Notes: generated by a model not told the origin, from the sequence alone. A stretch of DNA of 64,000 nucleotides from Littorina saxatilis (GCF_037325665.1 NC_090261.1:15389803-15453802), one strand, 5' to 3'. Shown: positions 11,015 through 22,000, numbered from the stretch's first letter. Program-made: numbers and translations.

Positions 11015-13696
11015 CATATAATTGCTACAGCACGACCACTTTAACATTTTTGAAATTTGCATTTGTATTCAATTGTCTTTCGCATATTATGTGACTGAAA
11101 ATGTAGTTTAAACAAACTTAGTATTCAAGTTCAAGTCTTTACTTGTAGTTAAATTAAGGTAGACCCACTGTTTGGCATCGATGTATGTTCGCGGAAATGT
11201 GAATATTTATGAAAGTGCTTTTCCTTGGAGGTTTGTCATTTTCATTTAAAGCAGATAGCTAAGTTAGGATACTGTTCAGGCAGCAGGAAAGATATTATCA
11301 TAAAAGTTAAACAAAAACAGTGACTCTGATTACTGTTACCAGGAAAAAGTTCAGGAATCCGGGAGACCTTTTTATGTGTGCTGTATTCAGAACTCACTCA
11401 CTGCTCCCCTTAAAGAGAATGTGTAGACTCAGCAATAAAGCACAGCCAAAGAACAACTAACCACATACACATCAAGACACCCACCCACACACTAACACTC
11501 ACGGCACTGCCGAGGGCATGTCAACGTAGGTTTGCCGCATGTGGTCCTGTGTGTTTGACAAATCGGACATGACATCTCTACTTATATTGTACCGGCCGTC
11601 AGGACCACTATACTCCAAGTACGCTAGCGACCGGAAAACGTCTGTCTTATGTTGGTGACACTACAAGGTTGATACGACTACCAATTAACCGAAATCGTAG
11701 GCAGTGTTCAGGTCGTCTTCTATAGTTCAAAGGCTTGTGACTGTCTTGATGTTATTCCGTGTACATTCATGTATGGTCTGTCTGTCTGTCCGTGTGTTTG
11801 TCTCAGTGTCTGTCGCTGTGTCTGTGTCTATCTGTCTTCCTGTGCTTCTTTCTTTCATTTGTTCTTTTCTCTTTTAACATCGACCAGCTGGCGAAACAAA
11901 TGTCTCAGTTACATTCTTGACTCAAATGTCGACCTATTTTGCCGGCAAAGAAAACGGTAATTTATGATCACCGCTGGCTTCCTTGTTAAAGGCTGACATA
12001 GTCCTATTTAATAATTTTAATTACTTCCAGGGCTGTTCCCATCGTTGCGGGGATGTATAAATTAAGCTTCCTGCAAAGTTTTAGGTTTGAAGTCCTTACC
12101 AATTACGAGAAATAATTAATTCTTTATAAAGTTTATTGCTATGTTTAGCAACAGTTCTCCAGGTCTTGGGCTATTTTTAGACCGTCAACACAGACAGTAC
12201 AGCGTCGTCAATCCCCGCGTGAAGGAAATCGCTCACCTTCCACGTGCAAAACGTAGTGATATTGACACGCCAGATTAGCGCGGTAGCGTATTGTGCTAAG
12301 CAGGAAAGCGCGCTTTTTCTGTATTCTTGTTAACTTCGCAATTTCTGGAAAACTTTCACTTTGAGACTGTTCTGTTTACATTCGACACTATCAACACCAC
12401 TTTGCAATACTGAAATAATTGTTTCTGTGTTCGAAAGCTACAACCAATCGTAATTATATCCCCTTCGGTACAGTTTTATAACATTATTGGCACATGTAAA
12501 CAATAGGAATTAATTAATGAACGCTACGAAAAGGGCAGCCTTTTATGATCTGCCTCAGTAACTATATCTGGCTGTATGCAGCACTTGCCTGTATTTCCTT
12601 TTGCGCACACGTTAGAAACAATGACACCGTATCTGGTTGACCGTGATGTAGACCCACATTGCTCTTCTTGGAAGCAATGACAATCATTTGTTATATCTTT
12701 ACCCCAACATTTACGGATAAAAGCTGTACTCGGTAAAATAATGTCTTGACTCCTCAGCCTATATGACGTAGGCATTGCTGCGATGTCTTTATGTACCTAC
12801 ATTTCCTTGTTATTAATTAATGTTTTATCAGTTAATGAGCCACGTTTGTGGCCCCTATGTTCGCAGTGTTTTTCTCCATCAGCTACAGAGCACAGAATCA
12901 ATACATATATATACATATCAATGAGATTGAGTGTCGCGTGCCACTTGTTGTGTCTCTTGCAATTATCTCGGCAGGTGCAAGTAGAGCAGATGTATGTTAA
13001 GATAAATAGGCTTTTACCGTCAAATGGCTTAGATGTTCGGATCAATCTTTGCTTCCTGTTAATGAGTGAACAAGTTCTGGCCCTGTTTCTGTCTCTCCCC
13101 CCCCCCCCCCATCCCTCACTCCCCACGACTGAGGGTGTGGGTATTGTCATGCTCTTGGCAACCCGTGACGTGGACGTCCAGTTTTGTGTCATTTTCCTGT
13201 TAATGAATTTTCTACTTATGAGTTTGTTTCCGCCCTGCCTCCCCCCATCCCCCCCCCCCCCCCCCCCCCCACATTTTCCCATTGGCCGCGTTGGTCGGCA
13301 CACTGCCTCGACAGAATCAGCGGACGACATAGTTTAATGCTTTCGACGTACAATTTATACATGTGTATTTGTTTCTTGTTGGTTACAGCCCTGCTTTGTT
13401 TTCTCTTGCAGTTTTTCAGCAGAGATGACGTTAGTTAGACTCTGTTGACATGACTACATCATATTAGTTGTCCCCGTAAAGCCTGATACCAACTGGGCGA
13501 AGTCGACTTCGCGAATTCTGCTTCACGAAGCTCGCTGCACGAAGCTTTGGCCTTTGATGAATGTTCCATGTTTGTCTTTTATCAATAATTGTTCCACTTG
13601 TGTGTCTGTTCTATGCTTTAGAAATGTAATGACTTGAATGTCAATATCGATCTTTGCCTCCCATTAATTACTGTTCCACGTGTGTGTATGTTGCAG
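11015..13696. other. Unassigned stretch upstream of exon 1
   Basis: The start (11015-11160) is probably the LINE 3' UTR. A TCTG-rich patch lies at 11775-11850 and C-runs at 13096-13110 and 13250-13270. Just before exon 1, TTGTTCCACTTGTGTGTCTG (13590s) and a related TGTTCCACGTGTGTGTATG (13672-13691) form a diverged duplicate of the acceptor region. No upstream exon is recognised. Confidence 0.5.
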
Positions 13697-13849
13697 TCCC
13701 CCCGGCGGAGATAGCGGGCATCATCAGCGGTGCGATCTGCGTGGTGGTGTTCGCCTCAGTGGTGGCCATCTTGTGCTGGCGCTTCCCGTCATGCCGTTCG
13801 CGCCACTTCTGGGACAAGAACATCAAGAGGGCGCTGAGGAAAGTCTACG
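13697..13849 (+). CDS. Exon 1: transmembrane exon of a membrane protein
   Basis: The exon is bounded by TATGTTGCAG and a GTAAAG donor and encodes 51 codons, phase 1 to phase 1. It reads VPPAEIAGIISGAICVVV and continues hydrophobic to ILCWRF, about 23 nonpolar residues, then a basic stop-transfer segment with RSRHFWDKNIKRALRKVYG. This is a classic single-pass helix with a positive cytoplasmic flank. Codon use is GC-richer than the surrounding introns. The extracellular part must lie upstream, perhaps outside the window. I do not recognise the family; several short receptor-like and adaptor proteins have this architecture. It splices in frame to exon 2 (G + GT gives Gly). Confidence 0.75.
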
Positions 13850-13959
13850 GTAAAGCCGACTTTACGCGTAACTATATCATTTTCTGTTTCTGTTTGGTGG
13901 TTCAGTAAGTAGCGGATGAGAAGGGGGAGGGGGAGTTGGGTGGGAGTGGGGTTGCTTTT

Positions 13960-13994
13960 CTGTGTTTGTGTGTGCGTGTGTGTGTGTGTGTGTT

Positions 13995-14028
<34 letters not shown>

Positions 14029-14175
14029 TTTATTTGTTGGTTGGTTGGTTGGTTAATGGTTGGTTGGTTGGTTTGTTGTTTGTTTGATTGTTTGTTTGGT
14101 TGTGTGTGGGTGTGTGTGTGTTTGTTTGTGTTTGTGTGTGTGAGTGTTTGTGCGTGCGTGCGTGGGTGGAGGGGG
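13960..14175. repeat. (GT)n / (TTGG)n microsatellite
   Basis: GT runs and a TTGG tetranucleotide tract in the intron after exon 1. Confidence 0.95.
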
Positions 14176-14310
14176 GGTGTTACTGAATACTCAGCATAAT
14201 TATACAGACACACATTCCTCAATATTCTCTCACCCAGCCTCTCACTTACGGAGAGAGACAGACAGAGAGACAGAAAACAATGTAGGTAACGTCATAGTAT
14301 TCTGCAAAGA

Positions 14311-14828
14311 TTTTAATTCCGCATCAATAGTTCCAATCGCGTCTCTTTTTTCACATAATTAATTGCTGGAAAAAGCGCAGAAACATTTTCACAATCGACC
14401 AGCTAACTTGAATAACTTCATTACTTTCCACAGTTTGCCTTTGAGTTCCTGGTATTCTCGACGTCTTCAGTAATTGTGAAATCTGTTTGTGTTCCACACA
14501 GACTGAGTTTTGTTCCAGCCGGCAATTCTTGTGTTTCGTCTTTGTGTTTTCGTTTGTTCATTTCGTTTTGTAGGGTTTGTTCGGTAACTTTATGAAGAAG
14601 ATTTTATATAGTTTATTTAGATATATGTGTTTATGTTCATGCTCAATCAAACGTAAAAAAATGATTAACTTTCTTGGCAATTTCTGGATATAATAGAAAG
14701 AACGTTGATTCATTTCTTTAAGGAGAATTAGCGGAATGTCAAAAGATTTCAATTCCACATCAATTTTTCCAATCGCAGCTCTTTTTCACAGAATTAATTG
14801 CTGGAAAAAGCGCAGAAACATCACATTA
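14311..14828. repeat. Direct repeat pair in intron 1
   Basis: A block of about 85 bp at 14311-14395 (ending AATTGCTGGAAAAAGCGCAG, then AAACAT) recurs at 14745-14828 with roughly 90% identity. The second copy lies just upstream of the exon 2 acceptor. Confidence 0.8.
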
Positions 14829-14912
14829 CTTAGTTGTCGTACTGGGCGTCAAAACAGGAAATAACCGACAGGCCAGAAAACTAAGTACTTAAGTCCACCA
14901 TCTTGTGTGCAG

Positions 14913-15365
14913 GTAAATGCCGAAGGCGGAAGGAGAAGGAAGAGCGGAAGAGCCTCATTGTGGGTCCAGCACTGCGCAAACGCAGTAGAGACGAGGCCCC
15001 TTTCGTGGTGCCCCAGATTTTTGTGGACTACGGGTCACGACGCACATCATACGCCTCCGCCTCCGATCACGTGATGCTAGGCGCTCTCGCCTTGGACTTG
15101 AGGAGAGCCTCTAACAGTAGTGGTGGAAGTCGGAGAACTTCAATCGCCTCCGATTCCGATCGGCGTGGTTCGGCATCCAGCTTGGGCTCTCGGCGGACTT
15201 CGTTCGCTTCCGACACAGATCGGAGAGGCTCGGCCTCCAGCGTCGGCAGTCGTCGGACGTCGATATTTTCCGATCCTTCCGATCGGCGTGGGTCGGCCAG
15301 CAGCCGAAGTAGCCGGAAAAACTCAGATGGAAGCAGGATAGATGACACAGATGTGTCTTTTGCAG
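14913..15365 (+). CDS. Exon 2: Arg/Ser-rich cytoplasmic tail with repeated RRTS sites
   Basis: This 453-bp exon (151 codons) lies between TTGTGTGCAG and a perfect GTAAGT donor, phase 1 to 1. It starts KCRRRKEKEERKSL, continuing the juxtamembrane basic region. It then has a repeat GSRRTSxxSDxDRRGSASS, present three times, plus an earlier GSRRTSYAS and LRRASNSS. That gives four RRTS and three RRGS sites, all matching the R-R-x-S/T consensus of PKA-like basophilic kinases. It ends in an acidic DGSRIDDTDVSFA. No folded domain is seen; the segment is likely disordered. The multisite pattern suggests phosphorylation-dependent partner (for example 14-3-3) binding, which is inference only. Confidence 0.75.
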
Positions 15366-15432
15366 GTAAGTGACTTGTCCATCCGAATGGAGTGGGGTGG
15401 GGTGGGGTGGAGTTGCCACTGGTGATGTGTTG

Positions 15433-15535
15433 AAAAGACAGATGCGTTAAATTATTCTTAATTATTGAAAGCGCTTCTTGAATTACAAGTGCGGTAAATT
15501 ACGCTTAATTAATGAAAGCGCTTCTTGAAACTATG
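15433..15535. repeat. Tandem pair of about 50 bp
   Basis: GAAAGCGCTTCTTGAA occurs twice, each preceded by a GGTAAATTACGCTTAATTA-like stretch. It lies just inside the intron after exon 2. Confidence 0.8.
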
Positions 15536-15837
15536 ACTACGGTGGCGGTGCTCAAAGCAAACGCATCCTTCGTTTATTTTAGATTGTTCAAAAGAAGACG
15601 CAACAAGAAAAACATACGGAGAGTCGAAGAAGGCAAAGATAAGTGGGATCTATATATACAATATGGAGAGCTTAGCCCGGAAGTCAGAGGAATGGAGAAT
15701 GGAGAGGCAGAGAGAATAACAACAAGAGTGACAAGAATAAGAAAGAAAAGACGGAGGAAAATAAATAAAAAAACGGAAAAAATAGCGAACAAAGAAAAAA
15801 AATAACGAAGGCTTGAAGGAAAATACAGGACCAAAAC

Positions 15838-16056
15838 GGGAATAACCTACATTGTTCACCTCACAGGAATAACCTATATTGTTCACCTCACGGGAATAAC
15901 CTACATTGTTCACCTCACGGGAATAACCTACATTGTTCACCTCACGGGAATAACCTACATTGTTCACCTCACGGGAATAACCTACATTGTTCACCTCACG
16001 GGAATAACCTACATTGTTCACCTCACGGGAATAACCTACATTGTTCAGCTCACGGG
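15838..16056. repeat. 27-bp minisatellite, about 8 copies
   Basis: The unit GGAATAACCTACATTGTTCA plus CCTCACG is repeated with very few changes. It encodes nothing plausible on + but keeps a frame open on - because 27 is a multiple of 3. Confidence 0.95.
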
Positions 16057-16128
16057 AGTCTAAGCCCATGAACAAAGAAGAAGAAGAAAAAGAAGATGTT
16101 CACCTTACACTCTTAAGAATGTACTTTA
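16057..16128. repeat. Inverted end of a family D SINE
   Basis: GGGAGTCTAAGCCCATGAAC followed by GAAGAA repeats faces the matching end at 16129-16175. The two family D 3' ends therefore stand tail to tail about 40 bp apart, one of them only a stub. Confidence 0.7.
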
Positions 16129-16520
16129 CTGACTTCTTCTTCTTCTTCTTCGTTCATGGGCTTAGACTCCCACGTTCACTCATGTTTTTAGCACGAGTGG
16201 ATTTTTACGTGTATGACGGTTTTTACCCCGCCATTTAGGCAGCCATACGCCGCTTTCGGAGTAAGCATGCTGGGTATTTTCATGTTTCTATAACCCACCG
16301 AACTCTGACATGGATTACAGGATCTTTTCCGTGCGCACTTGGTCTTGTGCTTGCGTGTACACACGAAGGGAGTTAAGTCACTAGCAGGTCTGCACATAAG
16401 TTGACCTGGGAGATCGGAAAAATCTCCACTCTTAACCCACCAGGCGGCAGCGACCGGGATTCGAACTCACGACCTCCCGATTAGGAGGCCGACGTCTTAC
16501 CACCACGCCACTGCGCCCGT
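16129..16520 (-). mobile_element. SINE family D, copy 1 (tRNA-headed)
   Basis: On the minus strand the head has GTGGCGTGGTGGTAAGACG and a B box GAGTTCGAATCCC. The body includes AAAGATCCTGTAATCCATG and ACCCAGCATGCTT. The tail is GCCCATGAACGAAGAAG. A full second copy is at 37710-38067 with a different tRNA-like head. Confidence 0.8.
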
Positions 16521-16523
16521 CTA

Positions 16524-17826
16524 CTTTACTGACTTAGTTATACCTCTTTTCCAGATTCTTAAAGGCACAGTAAGCCTCTCGTAAACCATCACAGATACGG
16601 TCAGGCTTTTACACACAGTACAAACACCCTTCCATTTAAACACTCACCGATTGAGAACATCCTAGGTGCCCTCCGTAAAGAATTTATTTTTGCGTGGTTT
16701 ATGTTACCCCTGAGCCATCGTGAACCCATGTGATCCAGTTTCCCTTTTTCACAATGTAGTCGTCAGTTAGTCATTTGAATGCGACTCGATGTGAGCTTAT
16801 CTACAATAGCACGTTTTTATGCACAAAACAAACGGCTGTGGTTCACAAGAACTCTAGCGATGGCTTTTGACTGTTGAGAGGAACGGCGATATGCATAAAC
16901 CGTCGTCTGCTACGACCCTTGCGTGACCCTGCTTCCGGGCTTTTCTTTTTTCAAACTTTCACAACTTCGAATTGTACTGATCTTGTCTTGATGAAAAAAG
17001 AATTCTTTTATGATTAAAGAATGTTTGTGTAACAAGCTGTCAATTTATTATTTAGATTTTAAAAGTTAGGTCTAGCGCAAAAACGCACCACGGTCCAAAA
17101 ACATTCTGATAACCATCGATCCACGGCTATAGCCAGTTTACATCGATAGAATGAGACCCGAAGGGAAGTAACTCATTTTTGACCTGAGTTCAGGATGGGT
17201 CCAAAAAGTGTTCGAGACAATCTGCAAAATTAGTTCTTTAAAAATTGCTCGCTCTTCACGTAGGGCACCTAGGATGTTCCCGTTTGGTGAGCGTTCAAAT
17301 GGAAGGGTGTTTGTACTGTGTGTAAAAGCCTGACAGTATCTGTGATGGTTTACGGGAGGCTTACTGTCCGGGCGTGATTTCCGGTATTGAATATTCATAA
17401 CAGCCGTCCAGCGCCAAAACGAGGCGCCATTGTTGTAGAGGACCAAGTCCACGAAAATAAATTCTTTGAAAATTTCTCACGCTCGACAGAAAGCAGCCAG
17501 GATGTTCCCGTTCGGTGAGCGTTCAAATGGAAGTATGCCTGTACTGTATGTAGACGCTCGGGGAGCTCTGTGATGGTTTACGGGAGGCTTACTGTGCCTT
17601 TAAGAATGTACTTTACTGACTTATTTATACCTCTTTTCCAGATTCGTAAGAATGTACTTTACTGACTTAGTTATACCTCTTTTCCAGATTCTTAAGAATG
17701 TACTTTACTGACTTAGTTATTATCTCTTTTCCAGATTCGTAAGAATGTACTTTACTGACTTAGTTATACCTCTTTTCCAGATTCTTAAGAATGTACTTTA
17801 CTGACTTATTTATACCTTTTTTCCAG
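16524..17826 (+). promoter_or_regulatory. Tandem array of 3' splice-site units before exon 3
   Basis: A unit of about 46 bp (AATGTACTTTACTGACTTAG, then TTATACCTCTTTTCCAG, then ATTC) is repeated. CAG acceptors end at 16554, 17641, 17687, 17734, 17780 and 17826. Each unit carries a TACTGAC branch-point match, a pyrimidine tract and CAG. The last one borders exon 3. Use of an earlier acceptor would read GAT TCT TAA or pass through further units, so it would introduce a stop in some cases. The TTAA element at 16563-17599 is inserted between units 1 and 2. Confidence 0.8.
16563..17599. mobile_element. TTAA-flanked inverted-repeat element, copy 2
   Basis: A 1037-bp relative of the element at 5054, ending AGGCACAGTAAGCCT and its inverse. 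It is inserted at the TTAA of the splice-array unit ATTCTTAAGAATG. Neighbouring units preserve the empty site, which shows exact TTAA duplication. An internal right-end-like sequence at 17341-17365 (GATGGTTTACGGGAGGCTTA) indicates a nested or rearranged copy. No transposase. Confidence 0.85.
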
Positions 17827-18006
17827 ATTTCTCTGACTCGGAGACAGTGGAGGTAGATGATGCCAGAGTTCTGGGTCCACGCGTGTCCAGACGCACGAGC
17901 TACGAAATTGCAGGTCGGGTGAAGGAGGTCCCGCCCCCTTACAGACGCAGCCACTCATTGGCCGAATTGCAGGGCGGAGAGCACACGCCGCCTCCGGGCG
18001 CTGAAA
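17827..18006 (+). CDS. Exon 3: cytoplasmic tail with PPPY motif
   Basis: Sixty codons after a TTTTTTCCAG acceptor, phase 1 to 1, with donor GTAGGT. It reads DFSDSETVEVDDARVLGP, then SRRTSYEIAG (a fifth RRTS site), then KEVPPPYRRSHSLAEL and GGEHTPPPGAE. PPPY fits the PPxY consensus bound by WW domains such as those of NEDD4-type ubiquitin ligases or Hippo-pathway proteins. RRSHSL is a further basophilic-kinase / 14-3-3-like site adjoining it. The exon continues the composition of exon 2 and joins it in frame. A TTAA element and a splice-site array sit directly upstream, and a 13-bp minisatellite follows about 80 bp downstream. Confidence 0.75.
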
Positions 18007-18090
18007 GTAGGTACATTTTGATTGGTTGGTTGACCTTCTGGTGACCTAGTATTAGCTGAGGCTTGCCGGCGACTGCAGGTTGTGAGTGAG

Positions 18091-18880
18091 TGGATGATTT
18101 GAATGTATGATTTAAATGGATGATTTGAATTGATGATTAGAATGGATGATTTGAGTGGATGATTTGAGTGGATGATTTGAATGGATGATTTGAATGGATG
18201 ATTTGAATGGATGATTTGAGTGGATGATTTGAATGGATTATTTGAATGGATGATTTGAATGGATGATTTGAATGGATGATTTGAATGGATGATTTGAATG
18301 GATGATTTGAGTGGATGATTTGAATGGATGATTTGAGTGGATGATTTGAATGGATGATTTGAATGGATGATTTGAGTGGATGATTTGAATGGATGATTTG
18401 AGTGGATGATTTGAATGGATGATTTGAATGGATGATTTGAATGGATGATTTGAGTGGATGATTTGAATAGATGATTGGAATGGATGATATGATAGGATGA
18501 TATGATAGGATGATTTGAATGGATGATTTGAATGGATGATTTGAGTGGATGATTTGAATGGATGATTAGAATGGATGATTTGAATGGATGATTTGAGTGG
18601 ATGATTTGAATGGATGATTTGAATGGATGATTTGAATGGATGATTTGAATGGATGATTTGAGTGGATGATTTGAATGGATGATTTGAGTGGATGATTTGA
18701 GTGGATGATTTGAATGGATGATTTAAATGGATGATTTGAATTGATGACTTGAATGGATGATTTGAGTGGATGATTTGAGTGGATGATTTGAATGGATGAT
18801 TTGAATGGATGATTTGAGTGGATGATTTGAATGGATGACTTGAATGGATGATTTGAGTGGATGATTTGAATGGATGCTCT
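18091..18880. repeat. 13-bp minisatellite, about 60 copies
   Basis: The unit GAATGGATGATTT alternates with GAGTGGATGATTT, plus rare variants. The order of the two variants is irregular, with blocks that look locally duplicated. It lies in the intron after exon 3. Confidence 0.95.
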
Positions 18881-18889
18881 GTGGGTTTA

Positions 18890-19487
18890 TTTCATCTTTT
18901 AAACCCCCATCCCCCTCTTTTGGTTGTACGTTGGGCTTTTAGGAATTGCACACAACTTTTTTTCTAAACTGACTCCAAGACCGTTGGCGGTTGCATGTTC
19001 GTGTTAGTCTCTGTTCGGTCAAATGTTACACCATTAGTCCATTACAAAATACCAAATTTTGTATGAGTAAATGTTTATAAAAGCCACAGCACAGGAAGCA
19101 GCCAGGATGTTGATTTTTGGTATGCGTCCAAGTGGATGGACGGTCTTATCCTATGTAAAAAGCCTGGCCACATCTGGGATAGTAAGCACAACTGTTTTCA
19201 GGCTGTTTTTAAGACTTATTATGTGGTTGCTTTATAGCCTATAAAGGGAACATAAATTGCTACATTGACCACATTCAAGTATTGAACAAATCAAACTGTC
19301 CTGATAACTTGATAAGAGGATGGGTTTGATTTGGTGGTTATTTGTGTAATGGATTGGAAGGACAGCATCAGCATCTTTGTCACGTTAGTTTTTTATCCTC
19401 CTTTTTTTTCTAGCAACTAATCCAACATTTCTGTGATATTTTGAATGACACACAAAAAAAATACGCAGCTCTTTTTTTTTTGAGGGT
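18890..19487. other. Unassigned intronic stretch
   Basis: No exon or element recognised. Confidence 0.5.
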
Positions 19488-19906
19488 CTTTCTTTCTTTC
19501 TTTATTTATTTGGTGTTTAACGTCGTTTTCAACCATTCAAGGTTATATCGCGACGGGGGAAGGGGGGAGATGGGATAGGGGAAAGGGGGGAGATGGGATA
19601 GAGCCACTTGTTAATTGTTTCTTGTTCACAAAAGCACTAATCAAAAAATTGCTCCAGGGGCTTGCAACGTAGTACAATATATGATCTTACTGGGAGAATG
19701 CAAGTTTCCAGTACAAAGGACTTAACATTTCTTACATACTGCTTGACTAAAATCTTTACAAACATTGACTATATTCTATACAAGAAACAGTTAACAAGGG
19801 TAAAAGGAGAAACAGAACCGTTAGTGGCCTCTTGCGACATGCTGGGTAGCATCGGGTAAATTCTTTCTCGTCCCAACCAATACGGGACTCCCCCTAACCC
19901 GCGGGG
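19488..19906 (-). mobile_element. SINE family A, copy 2
   Basis: Minus-strand copy with a CCCGCGGGTTAGGGGGAGTC head, full body and a tail giving (TTTC)n on the + strand. T-rich GAGGG-containing flanks on both sides may be an imperfect target duplication. Confidence 0.85.
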
Positions 19907-19912
19907 TTTTTT

Positions 19913-20927
19913 GTTTTGAGGGCGGGGAATATGGATCAGTGTAAAGTCATATTAAATCTTTCCTTGCTCCTGACTTTCAGAACAAATTAACAACGTTCCA
20001 TTTCAAAACTGTCACCTCCCATACGCACTGTACTTCAAGAACTTGGTAATAGATGTCATTTGGCCTATTCTACTCTCTTTTTGTTAACACACAATGTCAT
20101 TCTGCAACCTTGTTAACGTTTTATATTTTGGGTTACTTCGCCTTTAAAATGGTTGCACACTTCGTTCAGCCTCTGACCTTTTCTCAAGATTATTCTTGAG
20201 AAAAGCCATGCGCACGAGTTTAGTCTTCAGATGACGGAAGTGGCCTTTTCAAGGCAGGGTATTTTGTAGGCAACTGTTATTCGTGAAGGAAAATACATTG
20301 GTCACTCCATCACGAATAAGTTTGAACTTTTAACTACTCAACTAAGTCTCTGATTTTTAGTTCAACGACAACGTATAAGTTAGTTTTCCTATCTATTGAT
20401 GAACTCATTCAGGTATTCATTGATTGATCGACTTATTTTATTTTAATTGGTCATTTATCGACCGATGTATTAATTGATTGATTGATTGATTGATTCGAAT
20501 CATTCATTTGTTCATTCGTTTATTTGTCAAGGAAGGAAACAACTGCGACCTGTTTGGGATTAGGAAACATCAAAATTCATTTAATAAAAACAACAACAAA
20601 AAGACCACCACCAATAGCAACAACAACAACAACAACAACAAAAACAAGCAGTATTTTCATAAAAAGGGGATGTCTTCAATTGTCTATCTAGAAAGGCAAT
20701 TTGTGTGTAAAGTAACATGGTCGAGTTTATTGACAGTTCCTTCTACCCACAAAGAACCGAACCAGTTCCCTGGAATAGCTTCAAGGTAAAGGATTTAAGC
20801 CATTGTAGTTGCCACAATGCAAATTAAGACAGGATATAACCTGAACGACTCCTGTGCCCCTCAACTTGCAACATAAAGAATAAGAACAAGGGGAGGCGTC
20901 GTGAACACGCACCCACGTCGCAAACAT

Positions 20928-20930
<3 letters not shown>
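19913..20930. other. Unassigned intronic stretch
   Basis: No gene recognised. Short (TTGA)n near 20470 and (CAA)n near 20620. Confidence 0.5.
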
Positions 20931-20970
<40 letters not shown>

Positions 20971-21042
20971 ACGCGCACCGACGCAAAAGTTCTCACACAC
21001 ACACACAGACACACACCGACACACACACATACACACACACAG

Positions 21043-21073
<31 letters not shown>

Positions 21074-21146
21074 TACACACACACACATACACACACACAC
21101 ACCGACACACACACACACACACACACACGCTCGCGAACGTTCCCCA

Positions 21147-21216
<70 letters not shown>

Positions 21217-21275
21217 CTCCTCCTCCACCGCCGCCGCCGCCTCCTCCTCCTCCTCCTCCTCCTCCTCCTCCTCCT
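20931..21275. repeat. (CA)n, (CT)n and (CTC)n tracts
   Basis: CA-rich to about 21130, CT at 21149-21213, then CTC/CCG triplets to the edge of the next element. Long frames across it on both strands are low-complexity artefacts. Confidence 0.95.
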
Positions 21276-21523
21276 CAGGGGCGGACGAGGGGGGGGGGGC
21301 ACGTGCCCCCCCCCCCCCGAAAAAAAATAAATTGGAAAGCTGATTCTATGACCATTTCTAAGTTCAGATGGCACCATTTTGCTTCTTTGGGCCAACAAAT
21401 TTTCCGGGGGGGGGGGCATGCCCCCGGACCCCCCTAGCAAATTCGGGCGCTTCGCGCCCATCACATTCACTTTCGATTCAAAGTGCCCCCCCCCCCCCTT
21501 ACAAAGCAACTGATCCGCCCCTG
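21276..21523. mobile_element. hAT-like MITE with G/C runs
   Basis: The termini CAGGGGCGGA and TCCGCCCCTG form a 10-bp inverted repeat typical of hAT elements. Inside are a G-run next to CACGTG and C-runs. No convincing 8-bp target duplication is seen; the left flank is simple repeat. No transposase. Confidence 0.65.
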
Positions 21524-21529
21524 CCCGTT

Positions 21530-22000
21530 CTCCCATCTCCCCTTCGCCTTTCACATACACGCACACGTTAGAACACTAAGACTTAAACAAAAATAGGGAG
21601 ACAAAGTCTCGCACCCACATGGGAATCTAGTACTCTCGTGGAGGCAGGGAGGTACCGTGGCTGTATGACAGATGAAAAATGGTAGATTTCTTTCAATGAG
21701 TTTTTGCACGCAACAGAGCTATCAATCTGTCCACCGCCCTTCTCTGTGGTCTGTTCTTTTCCTTTTTTTGTGGTCAAAACATTTTTTCTTTTTTAGGGTG
21801 GAGTGGTTTGACTTCTTACCAGCGGTCGACCCAAATTGTCAGGCAGTCTATGGATTGTCGGTCTTAACTTTCAAAGATGACTAAAAACCATGACTGTATT
21901 GGCTTTATTTTAAGAAACAGCAGAAGAAAAGGACGAAGGAGGCGGGGAAAAGGAGTAAGCAAAAGAACCAGACAAGTAATTCGCGTTGTTATACAAATAG
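21530..22000. other. Unassigned intronic stretch
   Basis: No feature supported. Confidence 0.5.

Noticed and set aside
15067-15419. Minus-strand ORFs opposite exon 2
   Set aside because: Reverse frames of the Arg/Ser repeat exon, which has proper splice borders on the + strand.
15838-16056. CRISPR-like array
   Set aside because: Units are contiguous with no unique spacers, and the context is eukaryotic.
18091-18880. CRISPR or coding repeat
   Set aside because: A 13-bp pure tandem repeat with no spacers; not a multiple of three.
20781-21566. Long open frames on both strands (up to 261 codons)
   Set aside because: They run through CA, CT and CTC microsatellites and a MITE; composition is wholly low-complexity.
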